DNA of 64,000 bases from CAMYMQ01 sp963730305 (GTDB lineage Bacteria > Pseudomonadota > Alphaproteobacteria > Bin65): positions 248,001 through 312,000 of the forward strand of contig CAVSRB010000008.1 in assembly GCA_963730305.1 (NCBI GenBank). The letters are read 5' to 3'. The translations under genes were made by a program, and so were the position numbers. The notes beneath the pieces were generated by a model. It did not search any database and had not been told where the DNA came from. It saw only the letters and a program-made list of their open reading frames with translations. Every line of letters begins with the position of its first letter. The stretch's first letter is position 1. Below are positions 27,388-35,563 of the stretch, in pieces.

Positions 27388-27672
27388 TCACCGGACGACG
27401 CTGGAACGATAGCCCGCAGACGCCGTCGCCGTCATAAGCGCCGCGGCGTTGGTCTTGGCATCGTCGAAGACGACGACCGCCGTTCGCGTCTCGAGGCTCG
27501 TCTTCACCGACTTCACGCCCGTGACGTGCTTCAGCGTGCGCGAAACGATGTAGGGGCAACTGGGGCAGCTCATACCGGGCACCTTCAGCGTCACGGTACG
27601 GTCGGCGGCCATGGCGCTGGCGCCCATGGCGATCGCGGCGGCAACGCCCAGCAAGGCAGAGAGGACCCGCAT
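27388..27672 (-). CDS. merP: Periplasmic mercury-binding protein MerP
   Basis: MerP scavenges Hg(II) in the periplasm and hands it to MerT. The 94-residue protein has a signal peptide (MRVLSALLGVAAAIAMGASAMA) and a single HMA domain with metal motif GMSCPSCPY, then KHVTGVKSVKTSLETRTAVVVFDD, the usual ferredoxin-like fold. I chose the ATG at 27672, with GGAGAC upstream, over an earlier frame extension at 27714 that would precede the signal peptide. It is 10 bases after merT. Confidence 0.93.
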   Translation of the reverse strand: MRVLSALLGVAAAIAMGASAMAADRTVTLKVPGMSCPSCPYIVSRTLKHVTGVKSVKTSLETRTAVVVFDDAKTNAAALMTATASAGYRSSVVR

Positions 27673-27682
27673 CGAATGTCTC

Positions 27683-28081
27683 CTAGTCTGTCGGGAGGAT
27701 GTAAGGGGCAACAAGGTTGAACGCGATCGCAGCGGCCACCAGAACCACCGAAAGCCACAAGACGGATTTCACCAGTCGTCGCGACCGCGGTTGGGCACAA
27801 TAGGTGCCGTCTGCGCAGGCGACCTTGGGGGTGCGGTAGACCCGCCAGAAGCCGACGCCGAGAAACAGCAGCGCAGCCGCGATGAAGTAAGGCTGATACG
27901 GCGACAGCGCGGTCAAATTGCCGATCCATGCGCCCGACACGCCCAAGCTGAACAAGGCGAGCGGCACCACGCAGCAGGACAGGCTGCCGATCGCCGCCGC
28001 CAGGCCGCCGATCGCGCCGAGGCCGACCAGCGGACCTTTCCCGGCCGGGGCTGACCCGGCGATCTGATGTTCGGTGGCCAT
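27683..28081 (-). CDS. merT: Mercuric transport protein MerT
   Basis: MerT is the inner-membrane Hg(II) importer. The 132-residue protein has three hydrophobic segments; the first carries the Cys pair SLSCCVVPLALFSLGVSGAWIG, and the cytoplasmic loop carries CADGTYCAQP, the second Cys pair. The start is set at the ATG at 28081. The in-frame ATG at 28120 abuts the -10 box of the mer promoter and so would not be inside the transcript. It is the first gene of the minus-strand mer operon, diverging from merR. Confidence 0.93.
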   Translation of the reverse strand: MATEHQIAGSAPAGKGPLVGLGAIGGLAAAIGSLSCCVVPLALFSLGVSGAWIGNLTALSPYQPYFIAAALLFLGVGFWRVYRTPKVACADGTYCAQPRSRRLVKSVLWLSVVLVAAAIAFNLVAPYILPTD

Positions 28082-28120
28082 ATCGGCGCCCGGCTCAATG
28101 CAAATCGATCTCCATCCCAT

Positions 28121-28151
28121 GGTCTAATTCCTGTACTTGGTACAGGATCAA
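28121..28151 (-). promoter_or_regulatory. mer promoter/operator (MerR dyad, 19-base spacer)
   Basis: On the minus strand TTGATC (-35, 28146-28151) and TAGACC (-10, 28121-28126) are separated by 19 bases, the overlong spacer typical of MerR-activated promoters. Within the spacer lies the perfect dyad CCTGTAC-TTG-GTACAGG (28130-28146). This drives merT-merP-GDCCVxC and should also repress the divergent merR. Confidence 0.85.
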
Positions 28152-28183
28152 GAGATGATCGGTCACAACGCCGAGAGCAGCCC

Positions 28184-28607
28184 ATGACCCGCGGCCAGCT
28201 TGCCCGCATGACCGGCGCCAATGCCGAAACCGTGCGGTTCTACGAAAAGATCGGATTGATGCCGGATCCGCCCCGGTCCGCCGGGGGCCACCGCATCTAC
28301 GACGACGATCACGTTCGCCGGCTGCGCTTCATCCTGCGCGGCCGCGGCCTCGGGTTCAGCGTCGAGCAGATCAAGGAACTGCTCGGGCTGGTCGATACCG
28401 GCGCGGTGACCTGTGAAGACGTCCGGGCGATGACCCTGCGCCACCTCGGGAACGTCCGTGAGAAGATCGCGGACCTGATGCGGCTCGAGCAGGTTCTCGC
28501 GGAAACGGCCGACAGGTGCACGGGCGGAGCGACGCCCGACTGTCCCGATTATCCAGGCCCTGGCGGGCGAGGACGGCGCGCCGCGGAACGAGCCCGAACC
28601 AGGCTAG
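28184..28607 (+). CDS. merR: Mercuric resistance regulator MerR (frameshift near 3' end)
   Basis: A MerR-family Hg(II)-responsive regulator. The N-terminal helix-turn-helix reads MTRGQLARMTGANAETVRFYEKIGLM, followed by the wing GGHRIYDDD and the dimerisation helix. The three Hg-binding Cys are C77, C112 and C120, with 35- and 8-residue spacing close to classical MerR, so this is a mercury sensor. One base is extra at about 28547, just after C120; the corrected frame ends IIQALAGEDGAPRNEPEPG at 28607, a normal MerR tail. It diverges from merT across the operator. Its corrected end overlaps the convergent CBS gene by 4 bases. Confidence 0.9.
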
Positions 28608-29032
28608 CCGCCGGCGACGTAGGCGGACAGGTGCTCGACCTCGGCCTGGGCCTCTTCCAGCCGGTGCTTGACCACGTCGCCGATCGAGACCAGCCCGACC
28701 AGCCGGCCCTGGTCGATCACCGGCACGTGGCGGAAGCGTCCGTCGGTCATCAGCGCCATCACGCGGTCAACCCGTTCCTCGGGCCCGCAGGTGACGACGT
28801 GGCTGGTCATCAACTCGGAAATCGGCCGGTCGAGGCAGGTCGCGCCCGCCTCGGCAAGCGTGCGGACGATGTCGCGCTCGGACAGGATGCCGGCGATGGA
28901 GCCATCCGACAGGACCAGCACCGAGCCGATGCCCTGTCGCGCCATCAGCTGCGCCGCGTCGGCGACGGTCTGGTTGGGCGGCGCGGAGACGACCTCGCTT
29001 CCCTTACGTCGAAGGATGTCGGAGACGAGCAT
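28604..29032 (-). CDS. CBS domain-containing protein
   Basis: A 142-residue protein made of a tandem CBS pair (Bateman module). CBS 1 covers about residues 8-65, including IGSVLVLSDGSIAGILSERDIVR; CBS 2 covers about 72-130, including FRHVPVIDQGRLVGLVSIGDVVK. Such stand-alone modules bind adenine nucleotides and regulate a partner protein. The ATG at 29032 is preferred because of the strong GGGAGGG ribosome site. The neighbouring mer genes give no clear clue to its partner. Confidence 0.93.
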   Translation of the reverse strand: MLVSDILRRKGSEVVSAPPNQTVADAAQLMARQGIGSVLVLSDGSIAGILSERDIVRTLAEAGATCLDRPISELMTSHVVTCGPEERVDRVMALMTDGRFRHVPVIDQGRLVGLVSIGDVVKHRLEEAQAEVEHLSAYVAGG

Positions 29033-29223
29033 TCGACCCTCCCGGGGCTTGGGTGCCGCCAGGCCGGTCAAGAGGGCGCAGGCCGGAGGGCCGTCGCCGA
29101 TCGAGGGGAGACGGCCGCGGCCGGCGCAGGCCGGCCCGACCTCTTGCTATCAGGATAGCACAAGCGGACGCCGCCGCGAAGCGTGCCGCTGCACCATCTT
29201 GCGCGGTACGCGTACACCGCGTC

Positions 29224-29895
29224 CTAGCCCATATGGGCAATCACCTCGTCGATCGACTGGACGTCGCCGAACAGCATGTAGAAGGTCGACAATGCCGCGT
29301 TGTGCTGGGCGTCGTCGAAGGCGGCCAGGGCGTCGTGGACCATGATCGTGCGGAAGCCGAGCATCATGGCGTCGCGCGCCGAGGATTCGCAGCAGATGTT
29401 GGTGGCCACGCCGGCGATCAGCACCGTGTCGACGCCGGCGGCGCGCAGCCGGGCCTCGAGGTCGGACGAGTCCTGGATGAAGGCGCTGTAGCGCAGCTTG
29501 GTCACGGTCTCGTCGCCGGGGTGGACGTCCATCTCCGGCCACAGCGCGAAGCCCTCGCTCTCGCGGTCGAGCTCCTCCAGCCGGACCGCGCCGCGGCTGC
29601 CCAGCAGCTCGTAGAGGTTGAGCCAGTCGCCCGCGTCCTGCGGCAACGCCTCGGTGACGATCCAGTAGATCTTGCCGCCCCGCTCGCGCAGCGCGTCGGC
29701 GAGCCGGTTGATGCCCGGCGCAATGCGCGGCGCCTCGTCCGACGAGGCCGGCGCGCCGGGCGCGACGAAATAGTTCTGCATGTCGACGACGACCAGCGCC
29801 GTCTTCGCCGGGTCGATCCGGTCGTGGGGATGGGCCTTGCCGAGCCGCCCCTCGACAAACGCCCTCACCGACTCAGGGATATCCAGCTTGTGCAT
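29224..29895 (-). CDS. Isochorismatase-like cysteine hydrolase
   Basis: A 223-residue hydrolase of the isochorismatase/nicotinamidase superfamily. The triad is visible: D38 in VVVDMQNYF, K133 in VTKLRYSAF, and Cys in GVATNICCESSARDA (C168, with an extra C169 beside it). The cis-peptide region GVATN is intact. The family cleaves amides such as ureido acids, N-carbamoyl compounds or nicotinamide; the substrate here is not evident. Start with GGAGAGGA upstream. It diverges from an EamA transporter gene, which might export a product. Confidence 0.9.
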   Translation of the reverse strand: MHKLDIPESVRAFVEGRLGKAHPHDRIDPAKTALVVVDMQNYFVAPGAPASSDEAPRIAPGINRLADALRERGGKIYWIVTEALPQDAGDWLNLYELLGSRGAVRLEELDRESEGFALWPEMDVHPGDETVTKLRYSAFIQDSSDLEARLRAAGVDTVLIAGVATNICCESSARDAMMLGFRTIMVHDALAAFDDAQHNAALSTFYMLFGDVQSIDEVIAHMG

Positions 29896-30056
29896 TCGTC
29901 CTCTCCGCCGATCACCGAGCCGCCACTCTATCCGCCGCCGGCCGCGACACCAAGTGTCCGCGCAGACCGGCGCGCCCCGCGATTCCCCGCAGGCTGCACG
30001 GGTGGTCTGCGCCCCGCCCGCTGGCGCGCCTGCGCCGGCCGGGGCAATGTGTCGTC

Positions 30057-31007
30057 ATGGCGGTGACGGAACGAATAACGATCTCGGCGAGCCCGCTGCG
30101 GGCCGGCCTGTGGATGGCGGGCGCCGCGGCGCTGTTCACCGGCATGGTCACCTGCGTCCGCCTGCTCACCGACACCATGTCGGTGTTCGAGATCAACTTC
30201 TTCCGGGCGCTGATCGGCCTGATCGCGATGGCGCCGGTGCTGATGCGCGGCGGCCTCGGCCAGATGCGCACGACCAAGATGCCGCTCTATCTGTTGCGCG
30301 TGCTGTCGGGCTACAGCGGCATGCTCTGCTTCTATTCGGCGATCGCCCACCTGGACCTGGTGTCGGCGACCACGCTCAACATCGCCGCACCGCTGTTCGG
30401 CGTCTTCTTCGCCTGGCTGATCCTGCGCGAGAAGGTCGGGCTCCGGCGCGCCGGACTGGCCGTCCTCGGCTTCGCCGGCGCGCTGATCATCGTCCGGCCC
30501 GGCGTCGCCACGCTCAACGAATGGTCGCTGGTCGCGCTCGGCTCGGCCGCGCTCTATGCGACCACGACGATGATGATCAAGCTGTTGTCGAACACCGAGC
30601 CCGCGACACGGCTGATCTTCTACATGAATCTGCTGTTCGTGCCGGTGTCGCTGCCGCTGGCGCTGGTCTACTGGACCACGCCGACCTGGGCCGACGCGCC
30701 CTATATCCTCGGCGTCGGTCTGAGCGCGACCACGGCGCACTACTGCTTCGCCCGCGCGTGCCAGGCCGCCGACGCCAGCGTCGTGGTGCCGTTCGATTTC
30801 CTCCGCCTGCCCTTCGCGGCGATCGCCGGCTTCCTGCTGTTCTCGACGATCCCCGACCTGTGGACCGTGATCGGCGCGCTGGTGATCTTCGTCTCGATCG
30901 TCCTGCTGGCCCGGACCGCGGCGCCGCGCACGATCGAGCAGGCGGTGGCCCCGCCCCCCGACCCGGTCGAGACCTCCCCCGTCGAGGATGAATTGACCGA
31001 GCGTTAG
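30057..31007 (+). CDS. EamA/DMT family transporter
   Basis: A 316-residue inner-membrane transporter of the drug/metabolite superfamily with ten predicted helices in two EamA repeats (about 15-140 and 150-285). Recognisable stretches are FFRALIGLIAMAPVL, LNIAAPLFGVFFAWLILREKVG at the end of repeat 1, and PFDFLRLPFAAIAGFLLF in repeat 2. The last 30 residues are a Pro/Glu-rich cytoplasmic tail. The substrate is unknown; members move amino acids, metabolites or drugs. It converges with the epoxide hydrolase gene, overlapping it by 4 bases. Confidence 0.92.
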   Translation: MAVTERITISASPLRAGLWMAGAAALFTGMVTCVRLLTDTMSVFEINFFRALIGLIAMAPVLMRGGLGQMRTTKMPLYLLRVLSGYSGMLCFYSAIAHLDLVSATTLNIAAPLFGVFFAWLILREKVGLRRAGLAVLGFAGALIIVRPGVATLNEWSLVALGSAALYATTTMMIKLLSNTEPATRLIFYMNLLFVPVSLPLALVYWTTPTWADAPYILGVGLSATTAHYCFARACQAADASVVVPFDFLRLPFAAIAGFLLFSTIPDLWTVIGALVIFVSIVLLARTAAPRTIEQAVAPPPDPVETSPVEDELTER

Positions 31008-32203
31008 AGCGCGGCGACGAACTCGCGAATATCCGCCAGCAGCAGGTCCGGCGCCTCCATGGCCGCGAAATGGCCGCCGCGGTCCATGTCGGTCCAGCGG
31101 GCGACGTTGTAGCCGAGCTCGACGTAGCGGCGCGGCGGGAACGGCACCAGCTCGCGCGGGAAGGCGGCGACGCCGACCGGCACCTCGACCCGCTGCCCCG
31201 GCGGGAAGAACCGCGAGCCCTCGTCGAGATAGCCGCGATAGGTCCAGGCCGCCGTCGGGAAGCTGTCGGTGACGATGTAGAGCATGATGTTGGTCAGCAG
31301 CCGCTCGCGGCCGATCACCGTGTCGAGCGACGCCTCGCGGCCGTCGATCCAGGTGCGGAACTTCTCGCCGATCCAGGCGGCGACGCCGACCGGGCTGTCG
31401 AGCATGGCGTAGGACAGGGTCTCCGGCTTGGTCGCCTGGACGTGGAAATAGCCGCCGTCGGCCGCCATCCACTTCTCGGCATGGACGCGCCACGCCTTCT
31501 CCGCGTCCCCTTCGAGCGGCGGCGGGATCGGCCGCTTGCCATCCGGGCCGAGCACCGAGGGCCGGGTGCCGAACATGTTGAGGTGGACCGCCCGGCAGGC
31601 CGGCGCGTGCTCGAAGCCGAGCCAGCCGCAGACCACGCTGCCCCAGTCGCCGCCCTGGGCGACGTAGCCGTCGTAGCCGAGCGTCCCGGTCATCAGCCCG
31701 GCGACGTAGCCGGCCATCCGCCGCGGGCCGATCGGCGCGGCGGGCTTGCCCGAGAAGGCGTAGCCCGGCAGCGACGGGACCACGACATGGAAGGCCGGCG
31801 CGCCGGGCGCGCCGTGGGCGTCGGGATCGGCGAGCGGGTCGATCAGGTCGAGGAATTCGAGGAACGAGCCGGGCCAGCCGTGGACGAGGACGAGCGGGGT
31901 GGCGTCGGCGCGCGGGCTGCGCCGGTGGATGAAGTGCAGGTCGAGCCCGTCGACCGCCGCGGTGAACTGGGGCTGCGCGTTGAGCCGCGCCTCGACCGCG
32001 CGCCAGTCGTAGCCGTCGAGCCAATAGGCGCAGAAGTCGCGCAGCCAGGCGTCGTCGGGGCCGAAGCTCCAGCCGCCCTCCGCCGGCGCGGCGTGCCACG
32101 GGTGCGCGCCGACGCGCTCGCGGATCCAGTCGAGCTTCGCTTGCGGGACGGCGATGGTGAAGGGCTGAGCGGTCGAAGATCGGGAAGCGGACGACTGCGA
32201 CAT
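31004..32203 (-). CDS. Epoxide hydrolase (EHN-type alpha/beta hydrolase)
   Basis: A 399-residue epoxide hydrolase with the N-terminal EHN region (about 15-105, starting FTIAVPQAKLDWIRERV), the oxyanion motif LVHGWPGSF and the nucleophile D186 in GGDWGS. The late SFPTAAWTYRGYLDEGS and final DRGGHFAAMEAPD supply the cap region and the catalytic His. It hydrates an epoxide to a diol in the cytoplasm. As the last gene of the minus-strand run with the Rieske oxygenase, TauD, EthD and acyl-CoA ligase genes, it may open an epoxide made from an aromatic or alkene intermediate. Confidence 0.92.
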   Translation of the reverse strand: MSQSSASRSSTAQPFTIAVPQAKLDWIRERVGAHPWHAAPAEGGWSFGPDDAWLRDFCAYWLDGYDWRAVEARLNAQPQFTAAVDGLDLHFIHRRSPRADATPLVLVHGWPGSFLEFLDLIDPLADPDAHGAPGAPAFHVVVPSLPGYAFSGKPAAPIGPRRMAGYVAGLMTGTLGYDGYVAQGGDWGSVVCGWLGFEHAPACRAVHLNMFGTRPSVLGPDGKRPIPPPLEGDAEKAWRVHAEKWMAADGGYFHVQATKPETLSYAMLDSPVGVAAWIGEKFRTWIDGREASLDTVIGRERLLTNIMLYIVTDSFPTAAWTYRGYLDEGSRFFPPGQRVEVPVGVAAFPRELVPFPPRRYVELGYNVARWTDMDRGGHFAAMEAPDLLLADIREFVAAL

Positions 32204-32258
32204 GGGGGCCTCGCTTGCGGCGGCGCGCGGACGAGTCAGCCCGCCGCCGGACCCGGCG

Positions 32259-33866
32259 TCAACCCGGCTTCTTCATCCCGCGCAGGTCGAACGCACCCGG
32301 CCGCTCGCGCGGGTCGCCACCCATCTCGGCGATCGAAGTCTTCTTCACCTTGTTGGTCGCGGTCACCGGCAGCGCGTCGAGGAACAGCACCCAGCCGGGC
32401 GCCTTGTAGTAGGCGAGCCGGTCGAGGCACCAACGGACCAGGTCGCGGGCGGTCTCCTCGTCGCGCGCGGCGCCCGGCCTGGGCACGACGCAGGCCATCA
32501 CCTCCTCGTCGCGGGTCGGATCGGGCACCGCGATCACCGCGACCTGGCCGACCGCCGGGTGCTTGACCAGCACCGAATCCACCTCCAGCGCGGCGATGTT
32601 CTCGCCCGAGCGGCGGATGATGTTCTTGTCGCGGTCGACGAAGTAGAAGCGGCCGTCGGGCTGGCGGCAGACCACGTCGCCGGTATGGAACCAGCCGCCC
32701 GCCCAGGCCTCGTCGGTCGCCGCCGCATCCTTGTAGTAGCCCGAGAAGAAGCCCTTGCGGGGTTCGTCTTCGGTGTGCCGGACCAAGAGCGAGCCGGGCG
32801 TGCCGTCGGGCAGGTCGTTGCCCTCGTCGTCGACGATCCGGGCCTCGCAGGTCCGCGCCCGGCCGATGCAGCGGGTGCCCGGCTCGTGCGGCGGGTGGTT
32901 GGCGGCGATGGTGGCGCCCGCGCCGGTCTCGGTCATCGCCCAGCCCTCGATCAGCGGGAAGCCGAACCGCTCCTCGAACGCCTGATGCTGGGCGGGATCG
33001 ACGTTGGCGCCGAAGCCGAAGCGGACGGCGTGCGCCGTCTCCGCCGGCACCGGGTCGAGGCTCAGCAGGATCGCCGGCATCACGCCGAGATAGTGGACGA
33101 TGGTCGCGCCGGTCTCGGCGACGTCGGACCACCAGGTCGACGGGTGGAAGCGGTCGAGCTGGATCGTGGTGTTGCGGCTCAGCACCATGCCGACGAAGGA
33201 GCAGGCCATCGCGTTCATGTGGAACAGCGGCAGCGGGGTCAGCAGCCGCTCGCCGCCCGGCGTGACCGGGCACAGGCCGTCCTGCTCCGCGTACCAGCCG
33301 CCGAGCATGGCGTAATACTCGTTCGACAGCATGCAGCCCTTGGGCTTGCCGGTCGTGCCCGAGGTGTACATCAGCGCGCATTCGGTCGCCGCATCGGGCG
33401 GCCCGGACCGCGGCGCGTCGGTGGCGGCGGCCGGCGGCGGCGCATCCGGCGCGATCACCGGCAACGGCCGGTCGAGCACGGCGGCGGCGGCTTCGAGGTC
33501 GGCGATCCGGTCGGGCAGCGCGACGGCGAGCACCGAATCGCTGTGGTCGAGCAGGTATTCCAGTTCCTCCGACCGGTAGTGCGGGTTGACCGGCACCACC
33601 GACGCGCCCAGCGCGTTGAGCGCCAGCCAGTGGTCGAAGAAGTCGGGCCGGTTCTCCAAGAGCAGCGCGACCCGGTGGCCGTGGCCGTAACCCGCCGCCG
33701 CGTAGGCGCCGCGCAGCGCCTCGATCCGCGCCAGTCCCTGGGCATAGGTCAGGGTCACCCCGCCGGGCGCGTAGTCCTTCGCCGCCGACGGCGGGACGAC
33801 CAGATAGTCCCGGTCGGGCGCCTCGGCCGCGGCGGCGGCGAACAGGTCGAAGACGGTACCCGACAC
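32259..33866 (-). CDS. Class I adenylate-forming acyl-CoA synthetase
   Basis: An AMP-binding enzyme of 535 residues that activates a carboxylic acid to its CoA thioester. Motifs: A3 MYTSGTTGKPKGCML, A5 GWAMTETGAG, A7 FHTGDVVCRQ, A8 DRDKNIIRRSGENI, and the catalytic Lys in NKVKKTS near the C-terminus. The start is a GTG at 33866, 9 bases after the EthD stop, suggesting translational coupling. The architecture resembles CaiC/crotonobetaine-CoA ligase-type and other medium-chain or aromatic acid ligases. The substrate is probably an acid made by the upstream oxygenases. Confidence 0.9.
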   Translation of the reverse strand: MSGTVFDLFAAAAAEAPDRDYLVVPPSAAKDYAPGGVTLTYAQGLARIEALRGAYAAAGYGHGHRVALLLENRPDFFDHWLALNALGASVVPVNPHYRSEELEYLLDHSDSVLAVALPDRIADLEAAAAVLDRPLPVIAPDAPPPAAATDAPRSGPPDAATECALMYTSGTTGKPKGCMLSNEYYAMLGGWYAEQDGLCPVTPGGERLLTPLPLFHMNAMACSFVGMVLSRNTTIQLDRFHPSTWWSDVAETGATIVHYLGVMPAILLSLDPVPAETAHAVRFGFGANVDPAQHQAFEERFGFPLIEGWAMTETGAGATIAANHPPHEPGTRCIGRARTCEARIVDDEGNDLPDGTPGSLLVRHTEDEPRKGFFSGYYKDAAATDEAWAGGWFHTGDVVCRQPDGRFYFVDRDKNIIRRSGENIAALEVDSVLVKHPAVGQVAVIAVPDPTRDEEVMACVVPRPGAARDEETARDLVRWCLDRLAYYKAPGWVLFLDALPVTATNKVKKTSIAEMGGDPRERPGAFDLRGMKKPG

Positions 33867-33875
33867 GACCGCCGG

Positions 33876-34574
33876 CTACGGATACACCCGGCGCCGGGTC
33901 ATGGCGAAGTGGGTGACGTTGCCGCCGAAGGGCGGGAACTGCTTGTAGTCGTCGCGCAGCTCGTGGCGGACGTCGTCCTTGAGCGAGTCGTTGAGGTCCT
34001 GCAGCGAGTCGAACACCACCTCGTTGCCGATCATCGTGTTGGCGCGCTCGATCCCGGCCGGGTCGTTCCAGTCGATCCGGAGATAGCAGAGCACGTTCCG
34101 GATCTTGGGCAGCTTGGCCAGGATCTGCGGATGGTGCGAGACGTAGAAGTCGATGAAGGCCTGCTCGTCCTCGGCCGGCGGGTAGTAGCGGACGACGTAG
34201 CTGACCGGCGCGGTGCGCGGATGGGGCGCGTCGTCGCCGCCGACCGGCCACCAGCGCACCTCCAGCGCGTCATGGGTGAGCGAGACGTTCGGCACCGGGA
34301 TCTTCGACGTGTCCGCGATCTCCGAGCGGAAGGCGCCGCCGGCGATCGCGCCTTCGAGGTCGGCGACGTCGTCGAAATCGACCTGGACGATCAGCAGCGG
34401 CCCCGGCCCGTCGTTGAGATAGGGGTCTTCCGACGTCTCCGGCTCGTAGAGCTCGATCGCCCGCGCCTTGGGCAGCGCCCGCAGGGTCGCCAGCGGCGCG
34501 CCGCCGAACCAGTCGCGGAACGCCGCGGCATCGTCGTGGGGACCCTGATAGGTCAGGAAATAGGCGATCGTCAT
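33876..34574 (-). CDS. EthD domain-containing protein
   Basis: A 232-residue protein with two ferredoxin-like halves; the second (about 125-230) contains VVRYYPPAEDEQAFIDFYVSHHPQILAKLPKIRNV, the EthD signature. EthD was named for a gene needed for ethyl tert-butyl ether breakdown; related Dabb/EthD proteins act as small dimeric accessory or cyclase-like enzymes. It lies between TauD/TfdA and an acyl-CoA ligase on the same strand, so a role in the same catabolic route is likely. No signal peptide is present. Confidence 0.85.
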   Translation of the reverse strand: MTIAYFLTYQGPHDDAAAFRDWFGGAPLATLRALPKARAIELYEPETSEDPYLNDGPGPLLIVQVDFDDVADLEGAIAGGAFRSEIADTSKIPVPNVSLTHDALEVRWWPVGGDDAPHPRTAPVSYVVRYYPPAEDEQAFIDFYVSHHPQILAKLPKIRNVLCYLRIDWNDPAGIERANTMIGNEVVFDSLQDLNDSLKDDVRHELRDDYKQFPPFGGNVTHFAMTRRRVYP

Positions 34575-34625
34575 CGAAGCTCTCTGGCTGTGGTCTCGGT
34601 CGGGATCGGCGCCGCGACGCCGGAC

Positions 34626-34667
34626 GGTTCAGTGGGACGGGTTCAGTGGGACAGGTTCAGTGGGACG
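34626..34667. repeat. 14-bp tandem triplication at the TauD/TfdA gene's 3' end
   Basis: GGTTCAGTGGGAC(G/A) occurs three times in direct tandem (34626-34639, 34640-34653, 34654-34667). The last copy holds the stop codon of the dioxygenase gene (minus strand CACTGA). Because 14 is not a multiple of 3, the three TGA triplets fall in three different frames. Confidence 0.75.
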
Positions 34668-35466
34668 GGCGCGGCCAGCCGCGGACGCTGACCCGGTTCA
34701 TGATGCGGGCGTCGGCCGTATCCTCGGCCTCGTCGAGGCGCGGGCCGGTGTGCAGCAGCGCGGCGTTGTCCCACATCACCACGTCGTTGACGCGGTAGCG
34801 GTGCTCGTACTGGACCGCCGGGTCGAGCGCGTAGCGGCCGACCTCGTCGAGCAGGTCGGCGGCTTCGTCCTCGGGCATGTCCTTGATGCCGATGCAGGTG
34901 CTGGTCGCGCCATAGAGCGCCTTGCGCCCCGTGATCGGATGCTTGCGCACCAGCGGGTGGTAGACCGTCGGCATCGAGCCGTCGCGCCGGCCCTCGTAGC
35001 AGTGGGCGACCACGACATCCTCGATCGCCTCGCGCAGCGCCGCCGGCAGCCGCTCGTAGGCCGCATACTGGTCGGCGAAACCGGTTTCGCCGCCCCGGCG
35101 CGGCACGGCGACGGCGTTGAGCATGGTGAAGCTTGTCGGGTCCTCGGTGAACACCAGGTCGGTGTGCCAGTGGAAGCCGCCGTTGCGCTGCCGCTCGGGC
35201 CGGCCGTCGGCGTTGGAGAGCGTCATCACCTCGGGCACGTCCTCGACCAGGATGTCCTTTTCGACGTGGACGATCGGCGCGCCGAAACGCTTGGCGTAGT
35301 CGGCGAGCTGGCGCGGGGAGAGCTGCTGGTCGCGGATGCAGACGACCAGATGCTCGTAGAGCGCGGCGACGATCCGATCGACGGTTTCCTCGTCGAGAGG
35401 CTGGGTCAGGTCGAGGCCGACGATCTCGGCGCCGCACGCGTCCGATAGCGGATGAATGTTCATCAT
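34657..35466 (-). CDS. TauD/TfdA family Fe(II)/2-oxoglutarate dioxygenase
   Basis: A 269-residue 2-oxoglutarate-dependent dioxygenase. The metal triad is seen as HWHTD (first His and Asp) and LLHTGPR (distal His); the 2OG-binding Arg is expected in the C-terminal IMNRVSVRGW. The family hydroxylates taurine, 2,4-D, carnitine-like or other small substrates. The ATG at 35466 is chosen, 11 bases after GGAGG; the longer reading would use a GTG overlapping that ribosome site. It is second in the five-gene minus-strand catabolic run. The 3' end is triplicated (see the repeat feature). Confidence 0.92.
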   Translation of the reverse strand: MMNIHPLSDACGAEIVGLDLTQPLDEETVDRIVAALYEHLVVCIRDQQLSPRQLADYAKRFGAPIVHVEKDILVEDVPEVMTLSNADGRPERQRNGGFHWHTDLVFTEDPTSFTMLNAVAVPRRGGETGFADQYAAYERLPAALREAIEDVVVAHCYEGRRDGSMPTVYHPLVRKHPITGRKALYGATSTCIGIKDMPEDEAADLLDEVGRYALDPAVQYEHRYRVNDVVMWDNAALLHTGPRLDEAEDTADARIMNRVSVRGWPRPSH

Positions 35467-35563
35467 CGAACAATACACCTCCGGATCGTTGTCGGGTAGA
35501 TGGGAATCGCCGTGGGGCGCTTGTGACGCGCGACCGGCATCGGATCGCCCCGGGAAACGCCCG

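Noticed and set aside
28082..28120. An earlier in-frame start for merT
   Set aside because: The ATG at 28118-28120 touches the -10 box of the mer promoter, so it would lie at or before the transcription start.
32202..34691. An 829-codon plus-strand frame opposite the ligase and EthD genes
   Set aside because: It is an antisense shadow of well-supported genes with no recognisable motif.
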